Positions 44,701 through 54,443 are shown, counted from the stretch's first letter. The stretch: DNA of 64,000 bases from Humibacillus xanthopallidus (GCF_006716675.1 NZ_VFPM01000001.1:62001-126000), one strand, 5' to 3'. A program made the numbers and translations. Notes: generated from the letters alone by a model not told the origin.

Positions 44701-45168
44701 CCAGACCTAGACTCCATGACCACAACGCCCCTCCGGGGGATCCCCTCGGGTTGGGCGTGGGCCATATCCCAGACATCCCTGCATTCGCGGCACCCAAACC
44801 TGTCGACCACGCAAGCCTGGGTCGACGTGTCCCCCGAGCTGCTACAGGTGCTGCAGGCGAGCTCGGCATCGAACCGACCGGCACTCAGGCCACATCGGCA
44901 GAACGGCTAGAGCTATCAAGGATATGCATGAGATAGGGGAACTCCATTGTTCCTCGTTCGCAACCACATTTGATTTGTGAGATGCCGGCTGCGTGCGCCA
45001 CGCCTCCGGAACGTCGGCTGTTCGACGCCGACCTGTCCGCGGCTGGCGATAGGGCTACCCCACCGCCTACGGGGACATGGCACGACTCACCCAAGACCCT
45101 GCGAATGAATGACTTACCGCCTCGCCGTCCGAACCGCAACAGACCAAAGCAGAAGGGCTACTATCGCA
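44701..45168. other. Intergenic between the two GH13 genes, no gene recognised
   Basis: The open frames here (for example 44716-44910) have no family content. The stretch is long enough for a separate promoter for the second GH13 gene. No copy of the ROK-type palindrome was seen. Confidence 0.4.
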
Positions 45169-46836
45169 ATGGGACCGACCTGGCTCGACGACGCCGTGAT
45201 CTATGAGATATATCCGCAGTCATTCGCCGACTCAGACGGCGATGGCGTCGGCGATCTCCGCGGCGTGATCAACCGAATGGACTACATCGCCTCCCTTGGC
45301 GTCGACACGTTGTGGCTCAACCCATGTTTCGCCTCGCCGTTCGTCGATGCTGGCTATGACGTCTCGGATTACCTACAGATCGCACCGCGCTACGGCAGCA
45401 ACGACGACATGGTCGAGCTCGTCGAGGAAGCTAAGCGACGCGGCATCAGGGTGCTGCTCGACCTGGTGGCCGGACACACATCCATCGAACATCCGTGGTT
45501 CCAGCGCGAACTGCACGCGGAGGGCCGTGACCCTCAAGGCGACCAGTATGTCTGGTGCGAAGAGCTGCCGGCGCCGTCGTGGTCGACTGACATCCCAGGC
45601 ACTCCGTCATGGGTACTCTCGCCGGGCCCCCGGCGCGGCTGGTACCTCAAAAACTTCTACGACGAACAGCCGGCGCTCAACTTCGGCTGGGCCGAGACAG
45701 TCGAGAGTGAGCCGTGGCGGGACGCGGTCGACGCCGCTGGACCGCGCCGAAACGTGCAGGCCTTGAAGGACATCATGGCTTTCTGGCTCGACCGTGGGAT
45801 AGCGGGATTCCGCATCGACATGGCATTCTCTCTGGTCAAGGACGACAGCGTCGGAAACCGTGGCCTGCCGCTAACGACAGCGATTTGGCGCGAAATCCGA
45901 ACCTGGCTGGACGCCACCTACCCCGACACGGTCATCATCCCCGAGGGCAACGAGCCCCGCACCGACCAGCCGCTGGCGTTCGATGCCGACTTCTTCCTCG
46001 TCATCATGGAAGAGCACGCCAGCCTGTTCGACAACCATGCCGCAGGCATCCTGCCCTTTCAGACTCCCAAGCGGCCCTTCTTCGACGCCGACGGTCTCGG
46101 CAGCACTCGCACGTTTCTCGACGGCTGGAACGCAGTCAAGAGCTCCCACCCGGACCGGCTCGTGGTCATGTCGACCGCCGACCACGACTTCGACCGGCTG
46201 CGCTGTGGCCCAAGAACCCCCGAACAGCTCGGTGCTGCCCTCACCTTCCTCCTTACCTGGGGCTCGGTGCCCTGTATCTACTACGGCGACGAGATCGGCA
46301 TGCGTTATCTGCCGAATATGCCGAACGTCGAGGGGGCCATCTGCAACCCCACCTACAACCGGGCCGGATGCCGTACGCCGATGCAGTGGAACGACAGTCC
46401 CAACGCCGGGTTCTCAGGGGCTGCCCCGTCCGACCTCTACCTGCCGATCGATCCCGACCCCGGACGCCCAACCGTAGCGACCCAGGAGAAGGAACCCGAC
46501 TCCACCCTTAGCCTCACCAAGAGCCTGATCTCGCTCCGTAAAGCCAATCCGGCCCTCGGCGCCCAGGCCTCAACCCGCGTCATTTACCCCGGCTACCCCT
46601 TCGCCTACATCCGAGGTGAGACCCACCTCGTCGTTGTAAACCCACGACGAGACCGAGCCATCCTCATGGAGAACGAAATCGCTGGCGCCCGCCCACTCCT
46701 CGTCAACGGCGTCTCAATCCTGAACAACACCCTGACCGTGGAAGGATTCGGCTACGGAGTATTCACCCTGCCCTCAGGTTCGGACGGGAGGGCAGGGCCG
46801 GTGTCGAAGTTGCGCACTGGGACACCGGCAAGGTGA
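45169..46836 (+). CDS. GH13 family glycosidase, second copy
   Basis: A 555-residue GH13 enzyme. It has VIYEIYPQSFADSDGDGVGD, a region I variant DLVAGHTSIEHPWF (Gly replaces the usual Asn), GFRIDMAFSLVK with the nucleophile Asp, a divergent region III IIPEGNEPR, and STADHDFDR with the third Asp. It is only a distant relative of the enzyme at 42934, so the pair is not a recent duplication. Start ATG 45169 is preferred to 45109 for GAAGGG spacing and domain start. Substrate: an alpha-glucoside, possibly sucrose-, trehalose- or isomaltose-type. Confidence 0.85.
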   Translation: MGPTWLDDAVIYEIYPQSFADSDGDGVGDLRGVINRMDYIASLGVDTLWLNPCFASPFVDAGYDVSDYLQIAPRYGSNDDMVELVEEAKRRGIRVLLDLVAGHTSIEHPWFQRELHAEGRDPQGDQYVWCEELPAPSWSTDIPGTPSWVLSPGPRRGWYLKNFYDEQPALNFGWAETVESEPWRDAVDAAGPRRNVQALKDIMAFWLDRGIAGFRIDMAFSLVKDDSVGNRGLPLTTAIWREIRTWLDATYPDTVIIPEGNEPRTDQPLAFDADFFLVIMEEHASLFDNHAAGILPFQTPKRPFFDADGLGSTRTFLDGWNAVKSSHPDRLVVMSTADHDFDRLRCGPRTPEQLGAALTFLLTWGSVPCIYYGDEIGMRYLPNMPNVEGAICNPTYNRAGCRTPMQWNDSPNAGFSGAAPSDLYLPIDPDPGRPTVATQEKEPDSTLSLTKSLISLRKANPALGAQASTRVIYPGYPFAYIRGETHLVVVNPRRDRAILMENEIAGARPLLVNGVSILNNTLTVEGFGYGVFTLPSGSDGRAGPVSKLRTGTPAR

Positions 46837-46939
46837 TCTGTCCTCGGAGCTGGGCGGTCGGCGATCAGGAAGATCTATCGACCCGGCACGGAAGCGTCAC
46901 AACGGACCGAGCAGCCGGCGATCACGCTGTGCGCCCACG

Positions 46940-48313
46940 TTAGGTGGTGTGACGCGCGCCCTCGGCCAGGCTGGCTGCTCGCTCCCTCGCTCTGGAGGCG
47001 CCCTGTCGAGCCAGCTGCGCCGAGAGACCGGTAAGGCCGGACGGCTCCAGAAGTGTGTCGAGCTCGCCATGGCTGAGGTGTTCGCGCACTCGGGGGTTCC
47101 GCGCCAAGTGCGCGGCGAAGGTCCCGCCCCGCACAACCACTGCCTGTGCGACGTCGTAGACCACGTCGTGGGCGGCCTGCCGTCCGATGAAGCCTCCAAG
47201 GCGCAGCATGACCGCCTCGGAGGTGATCAGCCCTCCGGAGGTGTCGACGTTCGAGCGCATCCGGTCGGCGTGCACACCGAGGTTGTCCAGGATCAGGTGC
47301 ACCCGTTCGAGCAGGTCGCCTGTGAGAATCGAAGACTGCCGCGTTGCGCGTTCCAAAAGAGCCGGTGCGTGGTCGCCCTCATGTCCGACGATGGCGCCCT
47401 CCAAGGCCAGAGGCACCAGGGCGCGGATCTCGGCGGAGATGTTCATGACGTCCTGGGCCAGCTGGGGGTTTCGTTTGTGCGGCATGGTCGAGCTGCCGAC
47501 CGTACCGGCGGGCACTGGTTCCTCCAGCTCGCCCACCTCGGTCGCCATCAGGGTGTAGATTTCCAAACCGATCTTGGCCCCGGTCGTGGCGAGGAGTCCC
47601 AGAACGAGCACGTACTCCGCGAGGTGGTCGACGATGCTGCGGCCCGGGATGGCCATGCTTCCGAGGTGCAGGCGATTGGCGACCGCCTGCTGGACGTCGG
47701 GGCCGAGCTCGCCGAGGGAGGCGAATGTGCCGGCCGCCCCGCCAGTCATGGCGACGAACAGCCGCGGTTGGAGTTGTTCGAGGCGGTCCGCGTGCCGGAT
47801 GAGCTCGTCAGCCCACGCTGCGGCCTTGAACCCGAAGGTGATCGGCAGCGCGTGCTGTCCGTGGGTGCGGCCCGCCATGAAGGTCTCGGCGTGCTCGTCG
47901 GCGAGGTCCGCGGCCACCCTCAGAAGCCGGCCTACCTGGCTGACGATCACGTCGAAGGCCCGCCGTAGCACGATCAGGTCGCCGGTCTGGGTGATGTTCT
48001 GGGTGGTCGCACCCCAGTGCACCCATCCCCCGTGCTCCTCGCCGACCGCTCGGCTGAGCTCGACGACCAGAGGCATCATCGGGTGGCTGGTGCGATCCAT
48101 CTCGCGGCGCACCCGGTCCTGGTCGAGGCGGTCGACGTCGGCGGCCTCGGCGATGGCCTTGGCGGCCTCGACCGGGATGATTCCTAGCTCCGCCTCAACC
48201 AAGGCCAGCGCGGCTTCCACGTCCAGATAGGCCTGCCACCGCCGAGGGGTCTCGAACATGTCGCGGATGCCTGGATGGGGAACTCGGCCGTCGGTGAACC
48301 GGGTGTTCTCCAT
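46940..48313 (-). CDS. Fumarase/aspartase-superfamily lyase (adenylosuccinate lyase / CMLE-like)
   Basis: A 457-residue lyase with the superfamily signature GSSTMPHKRNP (flexible loop) and other conserved parts: WVHWGATTQNITQTG, MAGRTHGQHALPITFG and SGGLITSEAVMLRLG. The pattern is closest to 3-carboxy-cis,cis-muconate cycloisomerase/adenylosuccinate lyase-like members, but the exact substrate cannot be assigned. The ATG at 48313 has AGGAG ten bases upstream; longer starts (48343) exist. It follows a decayed binding protein and a LacI gene, so it may once have belonged to a catabolic operon rather than purine synthesis. Confidence 0.8.
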   Translation of the reverse strand: MENTRFTDGRVPHPGIRDMFETPRRWQAYLDVEAALALVEAELGIIPVEAAKAIAEAADVDRLDQDRVRREMDRTSHPMMPLVVELSRAVGEEHGGWVHWGATTQNITQTGDLIVLRRAFDVIVSQVGRLLRVAADLADEHAETFMAGRTHGQHALPITFGFKAAAWADELIRHADRLEQLQPRLFVAMTGGAAGTFASLGELGPDVQQAVANRLHLGSMAIPGRSIVDHLAEYVLVLGLLATTGAKIGLEIYTLMATEVGELEEPVPAGTVGSSTMPHKRNPQLAQDVMNISAEIRALVPLALEGAIVGHEGDHAPALLERATRQSSILTGDLLERVHLILDNLGVHADRMRSNVDTSGGLITSEAVMLRLGGFIGRQAAHDVVYDVAQAVVVRGGTFAAHLARNPRVREHLSHGELDTLLEPSGLTGLSAQLARQGASRARERAASLAEGARHTT

Positions 48314-48463
48314 GAGTCGGTGATCTCCTCTGCTCTGAGTCATCGTGCCTTGCTGCGTTGCTGGACGGTGGCTACATCCTTTGTCCGCTCCGGCGGTCAG
48401 GCCCTCGGTCAACAGTCGTTCGCTACCGAAGGGCAGCAGCACGATCGGCAGTGTCAGCACGAC

Positions 48464-48957
48464 TCATCCCCCCATCAGCACGGTGCTGGGCACCTCGATT
48501 CTGTTCGCGAGCTGAGCGAGCCCCAACGAGACCGTCCACCTGTCTCTCTCCTCGGCCAAGCCGACGAACCCGGCCATATCCCTGCTGTTCAGCTTCTTGG
48601 CGGCGGCCAGAACGCTGGCATAGCTGGTCGGGGCCGTGAGCCCTGCCTTGGCGAACAGGTCCGTGCGGTGGAGCAGCGCTTCAGGCCATGCATCACTCGG
48701 GATGGCGAGCGGCTTCTTGTCGTTGGTGACCAGCTCGAGCGCGTGCTCGGAAACGTCTTCCGGTCGAGCTGGTCCAAGACCTTCTCGGTCGCGTCGGTGT
48801 CGATCAGGTCGTTGGCCTCGAGCACCCCCAGGCCGGTTCCGCCGATGGCGTCGGGAAGGTCACCGGCGTCGTCGGACGATCCGGAGCAGGCGGCCGAAGC
48901 CGTGAGGGTGCCGGCGAGTACCGCGGTAACGGCCAGCTTTCGGGCAGGGAAGGGCAC
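48464..48957 (-). pseudogene. Decayed sugar ABC substrate-binding lipoprotein
   Basis: It starts with a normal lipoprotein signal (MPFPARKLAVTAVLAGTLTA, lipobox ASAACS), then keeps coherent sequence to about LDQLDRKTF, changes frame near 48755-48790, continues ALELVTNDKKPLAIPSDAW and KAGLTAPTSYASVLAAAKKL, and stops at 48464. The family is normally 400 or more residues, so the C-terminal domain is gone. No permease genes follow. A transporter has been lost here. Confidence 0.65.
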
Positions 48958-49024
48958 GGGGGATCTTCTCTTTGAGCGGGGGATGGGGGCTGGGATTGCG
49001 AGATCCCCAGCGGAGATCAGTTGC

Positions 49025-49036
49025 TAGATCGATCTA
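49025..49036. promoter_or_regulatory. 12-bp palindrome upstream of the decayed binding protein
   Basis: TAGATCGATCTA is a perfect 12-bp palindrome between the end of the LacI gene and the binding-protein remnant. It is a plausible LacI-family operator for the former sugar operon. Confidence 0.4.
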
Positions 49037-49092
49037 TCGGACTCAGCGAAACACCTCGGAAGGCGAGTGTCAACGGGTTGATCGCGGGACAG

Positions 49093-50100
49093 TCAGGAGT
49101 GGCACCCGCAGGACCGGCGGACGACGAGCTCAGGCGCCGCCCGCTGCACGACCACCTGTCCACGTGGCTGACCGATCCGCTCCACCAGTAGCCGACCAGC
49201 AGCGGCACCGAGGCTCCCGCCATGCGTCGCGATGCTCGTGAGAGGCGGTTCCCACAGCGCCGCGGCCGCGACGTCGTCATACCCGATCACCCGGAGCACG
49301 TCGGCGGCGCCGGCGTCGTACAGTGCCCGGTACAGGCCCATGGCGATGCTGTCGCTGTGGCAGATGACCCCGTCCGGGAGGCTTTCGCCGTCGAGCAGGG
49401 CCCGACCGCCTGCCAGGCCCCCCTGGCCGCTCACCTCCCAGACGCTGCGGGTCAGGGCCGAGGCGGGCAAACCTGCCTCCGCCATCGCAGCGCCCACGCC
49501 ACGGATGCGGTCCCGCCGGGAGAGGATGCCTTCGATACCGCCTAGGTAATGGATCGTGCGACAGCCATGCTCCAGCAAGTGTTCCGCGGCGAGGCGACCG
49601 CCGAGGACGTCATCCGCGCCCACGTAGCTGCTGTTCCCATCGTCAAGGTAACGGCTGACGAGGACGTGAGGGAGGCTCCACTCAGCGAACTCGTCGAGCA
49701 GGGCGGCAGGTGTGCCCGTCGCAGGGATGAGGGCCAACCCGTCGACACGCTGCTCGCGCATGGTCTGCAAGGCGCGTCGCTGCTCGTCGACGTCGTCTCC
49801 GGTGTCGGCCAAGAGCGTCGCGAAACCAGCCCGCTTCAACTCCGCATCGAGCCCTCCGAGCACCTCGCCGAAATACGGGTTGGCGATGTGGGTCACCACT
49901 ACGCCCACCACACTGGTGCGCTGGGTCCGAAGCGTCGCGGCACCGCGGTTGTAGACGTACCCCATTTCTCGCATCGTCGCGAGCACACGGTCACGGGTCT
50001 TCGACGACACTCGCCCCGTGCCACGCAACACCAAGGACGCCGTGGCGCGCGAGACCCCCGCCCGTGCCGCCACATCCGCCAGGGTCAGTTGCTCAGTCAC
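49093..50100 (-). CDS. LacI-family transcriptional regulator
   Basis: A 335-residue regulator: LTLADVAARAGVSRATASLVLRGTGRVS helix-turn-helix with hinge helix, followed by a periplasmic-binding-like effector domain (SVVGVVVTHIANPYFGEVLGG, ADDVLGGRLAAEHLLEHG, ADVLRVIGYDDVAAAALWEPPLTS). GTG 50100 is chosen; a TTG 39 bases upstream extends the frame. It lies just upstream of a decayed sugar transporter remnant and probably once controlled it. Its current target is unclear; the palindrome at 49025 is a candidate. Confidence 0.88.
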   Translation of the reverse strand: MTEQLTLADVAARAGVSRATASLVLRGTGRVSSKTRDRVLATMREMGYVYNRGAATLRTQRTSVVGVVVTHIANPYFGEVLGGLDAELKRAGFATLLADTGDDVDEQRRALQTMREQRVDGLALIPATGTPAALLDEFAEWSLPHVLVSRYLDDGNSSYVGADDVLGGRLAAEHLLEHGCRTIHYLGGIEGILSRRDRIRGVGAAMAEAGLPASALTRSVWEVSGQGGLAGGRALLDGESLPDGVICHSDSIAMGLYRALYDAGAADVLRVIGYDDVAAAALWEPPLTSIATHGGSLGAAAGRLLVERIGQPRGQVVVQRAAPELVVRRSCGCHS

Positions 50101-50481
50101 ATCCGCACCATAGAACCCAAGGCACCCCAATGCCGCCAAGCCCCATGTTTCCAGGGACAGCGAGCACTAGACCCTTGGCGTCAGGGGCAAGGCGGGTGTC
50201 TCGCCTTGGGCCTCAGATCGGTTGTCACCTATGCATGCATCGGTCCCGTTCCTCCGGCCACCTTCTCGTGCGTCCATCCGGCCATGTGACGGCGGCCGCA
50301 GGCGCTGCTACGTCTCGTGACCTCGGACATCGATACCCAGGAGCGGAGCAGAACGCTTCATGCGGCGCGCCACCAAGATGGCAGCGCCCTCGCCCTCGAG
50401 CCGGGCAGGGTTCTCGCTGATGGAAGCCTCGAGCACGGGTCTCTGTGGCGCTGAGGCGGCAGCTGAGCGCGCCAAGACCTG
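50101..50481. other. Intergenic, no gene recognised
   Basis: The stretch lies between the LacI start and the relaxase fragment. Minus frames may carry further decayed relaxase sequence after the stop, but none is convincing. Confidence 0.35.
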
Positions 50482-50793
50482 TTAGAGCACCGCTGTCGGA
50501 ACGGCCGGCAGCGCCTCGGCGTGCGCGGTCTCGGAGTCGGGGTTGTACCGGCTGTCGACGTAGATCATGTTGCGCTCCCGGCCGCGAGTGGCCATCACGT
50601 ACGGCGGCTCCCGCATCGTCGTTGACGTGACAAAGGCGTGGGCAGTGTCCACGGTCCCGCCTTGGGCGCGGTGGGCTGTCGTGGCGTAGCCGAGCTCGAC
50701 GTGAGCATGGACGTATTCAGCAGGAAGACGTGCCACTCCCCCAACCGCTTCACGGCGGACCGACAAGCCGCCATCCGGCCGCAACGCGACCAC
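50482..50793 (-). pseudogene. MobF/TraA-type conjugative relaxase, C-terminal helicase fragment
   Basis: The minus frame encodes LPAEYVHAHVELGYATTAH, RAQGGTVDTAHAFV, MREPPYVMATRGRERN and MIYVDSRY. TTAHRAQG and the TRGRERN segment are the last helicase motifs of TrwC/TraA-type relaxase-helicases (over 1000 residues when whole), which nick and unwind DNA in conjugation. All upstream domains are missing and the fragment stops after about 100 codons. It indicates a former conjugative element. Confidence 0.8.
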
Positions 50794-50846
50794 GACCCAA
50801 GAAACACATCCCCGCAGGTCGGAGCCCTTTATCGCAGGTCATACGA

Positions 50847-50877
50847 TGGAGCTGGCGAGGGGACTCGAACCCTAACC
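50847..50877 (-). other. tRNA 3'-end fragment, probable attachment site scar
   Basis: Read on the minus strand, these 31 bases match the end of a tRNA gene: a T-loop GGTTAGGGTTCGAGTCC, then CCTCGCCAGC and discriminator plus CCA (TCCA). The 5' stem, D-arm and anticodon arm are absent, and one base of the T-stem seems deleted. Such 3'-end fragments are typical attachment-site scars of elements that integrate into tRNA genes. It sits between the relaxase fragment and the truncated GH51 gene. Confidence 0.65.
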
Positions 50878-51081
50878 GCCTGTGTGCCAGTTCGCTGTGC
50901 CGGGGTCGACGTAGACGCCTTCGAAGCTGTGGTTGTTGACGAGGTTGGCGTTGAGCCCTCCGTCGCCCGAGAGGTTGATGTCCTCGTAGAAGAGCCCGAA
51001 GAGCAGCGGGCTCACCGGGCGGTGTGCCTCGGCTGCGCGGACGGTGACGGTGGACGTGCGGGCGACGGCAGTGGCGCTCAT
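50872..51081 (-). pseudogene. Alpha-L-arabinofuranosidase (GH51), truncated to 69 codons
   Basis: The frame starts at ATG 51081, 10 bases after the araA stop, with AGGAAG upstream. It reads PVSPLLFGLFYEDINLSGDG and GLNANLVNNHSFEGVYVDPG, the typical GH51 N-terminus, then ends at a TAG (50872-50874) that lies inside the tRNA-derived fragment. The remaining 430 or so residues, including both catalytic Glu, are missing. The gene was cut by a recombination event. Confidence 0.8.
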
Positions 51082-51091
51082 GGTGGCTTCC

Positions 51092-52627
51092 TCAGACGGA
51101 TAGGTGGCTGGCAAGGCGGTGGTAGGCGGCGCTCCAGCGCAGCCGGTCGCGGACGCCCTCGACGGACGCGGCGTGGTCGATGACGACGAGCTCGGTGCGG
51201 AGCATCTCGGCGAGGTGGCGCATCTCCGGTGTGCCGACCGCGGTCGAGAGCACCGTGTGGTGCGGGGCTCCCGAGAGGATCCACGACTCGGTGGATGTGG
51301 CGAAGTCCGGTTCCGGACGCCACGTGGCGCAGGCGACGGGAAGACACGGCAGGGGTTCGGTGGGCTCCACGACCTCGACCTCGTTGAGCGTGAGCCGGAA
51401 GCGGTCTCCCAGGTCACTCATCCCGACGACGACGGCAGGCCCCGGGGCTGCGGTGAAGCGCAGCCGGACGGGATCCTCACGACCGCCGATGGCGAGGGGG
51501 TGGATCTCGAGGCTGGGGATCGCTCCGGCGATGCTCGGGCAGACCTCGAGCATGTGGGCGCCGAGGATGCGCTCTTGACCGGGGGTGGTGAGGTCGTAGG
51601 TGTAGTCCTCCATGAAGGAGGTGCCTCCCGGACGTCCGACCGCCATCGCCTTGACCGTGCGCAGCAGGACGGAGGTCTTCCAGTCACCCTCGCCGCCGAA
51701 GCCGTAGCCGTCCGCCATGAGGCGCTGGACCGCGAGGCCCGGGAGCTGGCGCAGGCCGGCGAGGTCCTCGAAGTTCGTCGTGAACGCGGTGAACCCGCCC
51801 TCGACGAGGAAGGTCCGCAGGCCCCACTCGACGGCGGCGCCGTAGCGCAGGGAGTCGTGCCGTTCCGCTCCGGGACGCAGTTCGGCCGCGACGGCATAGG
51901 TGTCGAGGTACTCCTCGACGAGCCCGTCGACGGCGTCGACGGGGGCGCTGTCGACGAGGTCGACCAGCTCGGTGACGCCATAGGTGTTGACGGACACCCC
52001 GAAGCGGATCTGTGCCTCGACCTTGTCACCTTCGGTGACGGCGACCTCACGCATGTTGTCCCCGAAGCGCGCCACCCGCATCGTCCGCAGCTCGTGCGCG
52101 CCGCGGGCCGCGCGGGCCCAGGCCGCGACCCGCTCACCGACGACGGGATTTGACACGTGTCCGGCGACGACGGCACGCGCCAGCCCGAGCCGGCCGACGA
52201 CGTGGCCAAGCTCCCGGTCGCCGTGCGCGGCCTGGTTGAGGTTCATGAAGTCCATGTCGATGGACGCCCAGGGCAGGCTCGCGTCCGCCTGCGTGTGCAG
52301 GTGCAGCATCGGCTTGCGCAGCGCGTCCAGCCCGGCGATCCACATCTTGGCGGGCGAGAAGGTGTGCATCCACGTGATGACCCCGGCGCAGTTCGGGTCG
52401 GCGTTCGCCTCGAGGATCGTGCGGTGCACCGAGGCGGCGTCGGTGAGCACCGGCCTCCAGAGCACGTCGACACCCAGCCCCGCGCCGTCGGGCCCGGCCG
52501 AGCCGAGCTCGCCAGCGACGCGACGGGACTGCTCGGCCACCTGCCTGAGGGTCTCCTCGCCGTACAGCTCCTGGCTTCCGGTGAGGAACCACACCGTCAG
52601 CGGACGTGGGGGGATGGTCGTGGACAT
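51092..52627 (-). CDS. araA: L-arabinose isomerase
   Basis: A 511-residue cytoplasmic enzyme converting L-arabinose to L-ribulose, the first step of arabinose use. Family blocks: [68 protein letters not shown], and [23 protein letters not shown] 52627 is chosen with AGGAG six bases upstream; an ATG at 52630 is the codon before it. It is third in the operon regulator-araD-araA and is followed by the truncated GH51 gene. Confidence 0.95.
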   Translation of the reverse strand: MSTTIPPRPLTVWFLTGSQELYGEETLRQVAEQSRRVAGELGSAGPDGAGLGVDVLWRPVLTDAASVHRTILEANADPNCAGVITWMHTFSPAKMWIAGLDALRKPMLHLHTQADASLPWASIDMDFMNLNQAAHGDRELGHVVGRLGLARAVVAGHVSNPVVGERVAAWARAARGAHELRTMRVARFGDNMREVAVTEGDKVEAQIRFGVSVNTYGVTELVDLVDSAPVDAVDGLVEEYLDTYAVAAELRPGAERHDSLRYGAAVEWGLRTFLVEGGFTAFTTNFEDLAGLRQLPGLAVQRLMADGYGFGGEGDWKTSVLLRTVKAMAVGRPGGTSFMEDYTYDLTTPGQERILGAHMLEVCPSIAGAIPSLEIHPLAIGGREDPVRLRFTAAPGPAVVVGMSDLGDRFRLTLNEVEVVEPTEPLPCLPVACATWRPEPDFATSTESWILSGAPHHTVLSTAVGTPEMRHLAEMLRTELVVIDHAASVEGVRDRLRWSAAYHRLASHLSV

Positions 52628-52661
52628 CATCGTCTCCTGTTCTGGGGCGTCGGGGCGGGGC

Positions 52662-53339
52662 TCAGTGCTGCCCGTAGACGTTCTGGTAGCGGTCGTAGAG
52701 GGAGTCGACGTGCTTCGGCTCCAAGGGGGTCGGCTCACCGAGCTGGCGGGCGATGTGCACGGTCCGTGCCACGTCCTCACACATCACGGCCGCCTTGACC
52801 GCGGCGCGCGCGTCAGGCCCCACCGTGAACACGCCGTGCTGGCGCATGAGGACGGCCGGGGACCGGCTGTCACGGAGCGTGTCGACGACGCCGCGACCGA
52901 TGGAGTCGTCGCCGATGAGGGCGAACGGCCCGACAGGGATCCCACCGCCGAACTCGTCGGCCATCATCGTGAGGACGCACGGGACGGGCTCCCCGCGGGC
53001 CGCCCAGGCGGTCGCGTACGTCGAGTGGGTGTGCACGACCCCTCCGACGTCCGGCAGGGTGCGGAAGACGTACGCGGCGGCGGCGGCGTCGGACGAGGGT
53101 ACCCGTTCGCCCTCGACGACACGGCCGTGCAGGTCGCAGACGACCATCGCGTCGGGCGTCAGCTCGTCGTATGGCACGCCCGAGGGCTTGATGACCATGA
53201 GGTCGTGGCCGGGGACGCGGGCAGCGACGTTGCCCGCGGTCCATACGACCAATCCGTAGCGGGTGAGTTCGGCGTGCAGCGCGCTCACCTCCCGTCGGAG
53301 GGCTTCGACGGCCTCGCGCGCCTCACCGGCGATACCCAT
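52662..53339 (-). CDS. araD: L-ribulose-5-phosphate 4-epimerase
   Basis: A 225-residue class II aldolase-fold enzyme that converts L-ribulose 5-phosphate to D-xylulose 5-phosphate. Visible features are [22 protein letters not shown], the zinc ligands in [13 protein letters not shown], and [19 protein letters not shown] with a third His. ATG 53339 with GGAGG six bases upstream is preferred; it begins one base after the regulator stop. araA follows after 34 bases. Confidence 0.93.
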   Translation of the reverse strand: MGIAGEAREAVEALRREVSALHAELTRYGLVVWTAGNVAARVPGHDLMVIKPSGVPYDELTPDAMVVCDLHGRVVEGERVPSSDAAAAAYVFRTLPDVGGVVHTHSTYATAWAARGEPVPCVLTMMADEFGGGIPVGPFALIGDDSIGRGVVDTLRDSRSPAVLMRQHGVFTVGPDARAAVKAAVMCEDVARTVHIARQLGEPTPLEPKHVDSLYDRYQNVYGQH

Positions 53340-53340
53340 G

Positions 53341-54360
53341 TCAGGCCTCCGTCCGGGCAGTCGCGGTGCTACCCCGGACCACGAGGGGCGCGGGGAGCAG
53401 GCCACCGGTGGGTGGCTCGTCGCCGCGCAACACGGCCGTCAGTACGGCGATGGCCTGTCGGCCGACGGTCGTGAAGTCCTGGTGCACCGTGGTGAGTGGT
53501 GGTGAGAGGTAGGCGGCCTCGGGGATGTCGTCGAACCCGACGAGGGAGACGTCCTCGGGGACCCGAAGGCCTGCCTCGCGCAGGGCACGCAGGGCGCCGA
53601 GGGCCATCTGGTCGTTGCCGGCGAACACGGCGGTCACGCCAGCGTCGTCGGCCAGCCGCTGCCCCGCGGCGTAGCCCGAGGCAGGGCTCCAGTCGCCGGG
53701 AAGGAGGTCGGCCGCGGGCAGTCCGGCGCGCGTCATGGCAAGCCGCCATCCGTCGAGTCGTGCCCTGGCCTCCGACCAGTCGAGCGGGCCGGAGATGTGC
53801 GCGATCCGGCGGTGGCCGAGGCGCAGGAGGTGCTCGGTGGCCGCGACGGCACCGGCGACCTGGTCGACGCCCGCACTCATCGCAGCACGGGTCAGGTCAC
53901 CCTCGACGACGACGACGGGCAGTGTGCCCTGGCGTCGACGCGCGACGTCGACGGCGGCGTCGTGGCCGGCGACGACCACGAGGCCTTCCACCCCCACTCG
54001 CGCAAGGTCCTCCACCGCCGCAGCGAGGGTCTCGGACGTGATCTCGTCGAGCTCGATGTTCGTCACGGAGAAGCCGGCGGCACGGGCGGCGACCGACACC
54101 GCATGCTGGGCGCTACGCGGGCCATAGAAGGCTCCGGCCGCCGTCACGATGCCGACCATGCCCGTGCGACCGCGCACGAGGGCCCGAGCAGCGGTGTTCG
54201 GCTGATACCCCAGCTGGGCGATGGCCTGCTCGACCTTGGCCCTGGTGCTCGGGCGGATGTGCGGGTGGTCGTTGAGCACCCTCGACACGGTCTGGTGGGA
54301 CACCCCGGCCAGCTTGGCGACGTCACCCATGACGGGGGTGCGCGGCGTTGCCTTCTCCAT
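53341..54360 (-). CDS. LacI-family arabinose regulator
   Basis: A 339-residue LacI-type regulator: VMGDVAKLAGVSHQTVSRVLNDHPHIRPSTRAKVE helix-turn-helix and hinge, then an effector domain (GMVGIVTAAGAFYGPRSAQHAVS, TEHLLRLGHRRIAHISGPLDW, DVSLVGFDDIPEAAYLSPPLTTV). ATG 54360 has GGAG eight bases upstream. Its position at the head of the operon and the two matching operators in the gap argue that it represses both araDA and the divergent kinase. I would call it AraR-like, but of the LacI type. Confidence 0.88.
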   Translation of the reverse strand: MEKATPRTPVMGDVAKLAGVSHQTVSRVLNDHPHIRPSTRAKVEQAIAQLGYQPNTAARALVRGRTGMVGIVTAAGAFYGPRSAQHAVSVAARAAGFSVTNIELDEITSETLAAAVEDLARVGVEGLVVVAGHDAAVDVARRRQGTLPVVVVEGDLTRAAMSAGVDQVAGAVAATEHLLRLGHRRIAHISGPLDWSEARARLDGWRLAMTRAGLPAADLLPGDWSPASGYAAGQRLADDAGVTAVFAGNDQMALGALRALREAGLRVPEDVSLVGFDDIPEAAYLSPPLTTVHQDFTTVGRQAIAVLTAVLRGDEPPTGGLLPAPLVVRGSTATARTEA

Positions 54361-54387
54361 GTGCACAGCTCCTTCTTGTCGATCGTC

Positions 54388-54405
54388 ATTGTGAGCGTTA
54401 ACATT
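54388..54405. promoter_or_regulatory. Candidate arabinose operator 1
   Basis: ATTGTGAGCGTTAACATT is a near-palindrome around a central CG with halves TGTgAg and TTaACA. It lies 28 bases upstream of the regulator start and matches operator 2. Confidence 0.65.
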
Positions 54406-54443
54406 GGAGCATGTCAATGGGGATGAGAGTTTTCGCGCGATGT

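Noticed and set aside
50847..50877. An intact tRNA gene
   Set aside because: Only the T-loop and acceptor 3' strand are present; D-arm, anticodon arm and 5' acceptor are replaced by GH51 coding sequence.
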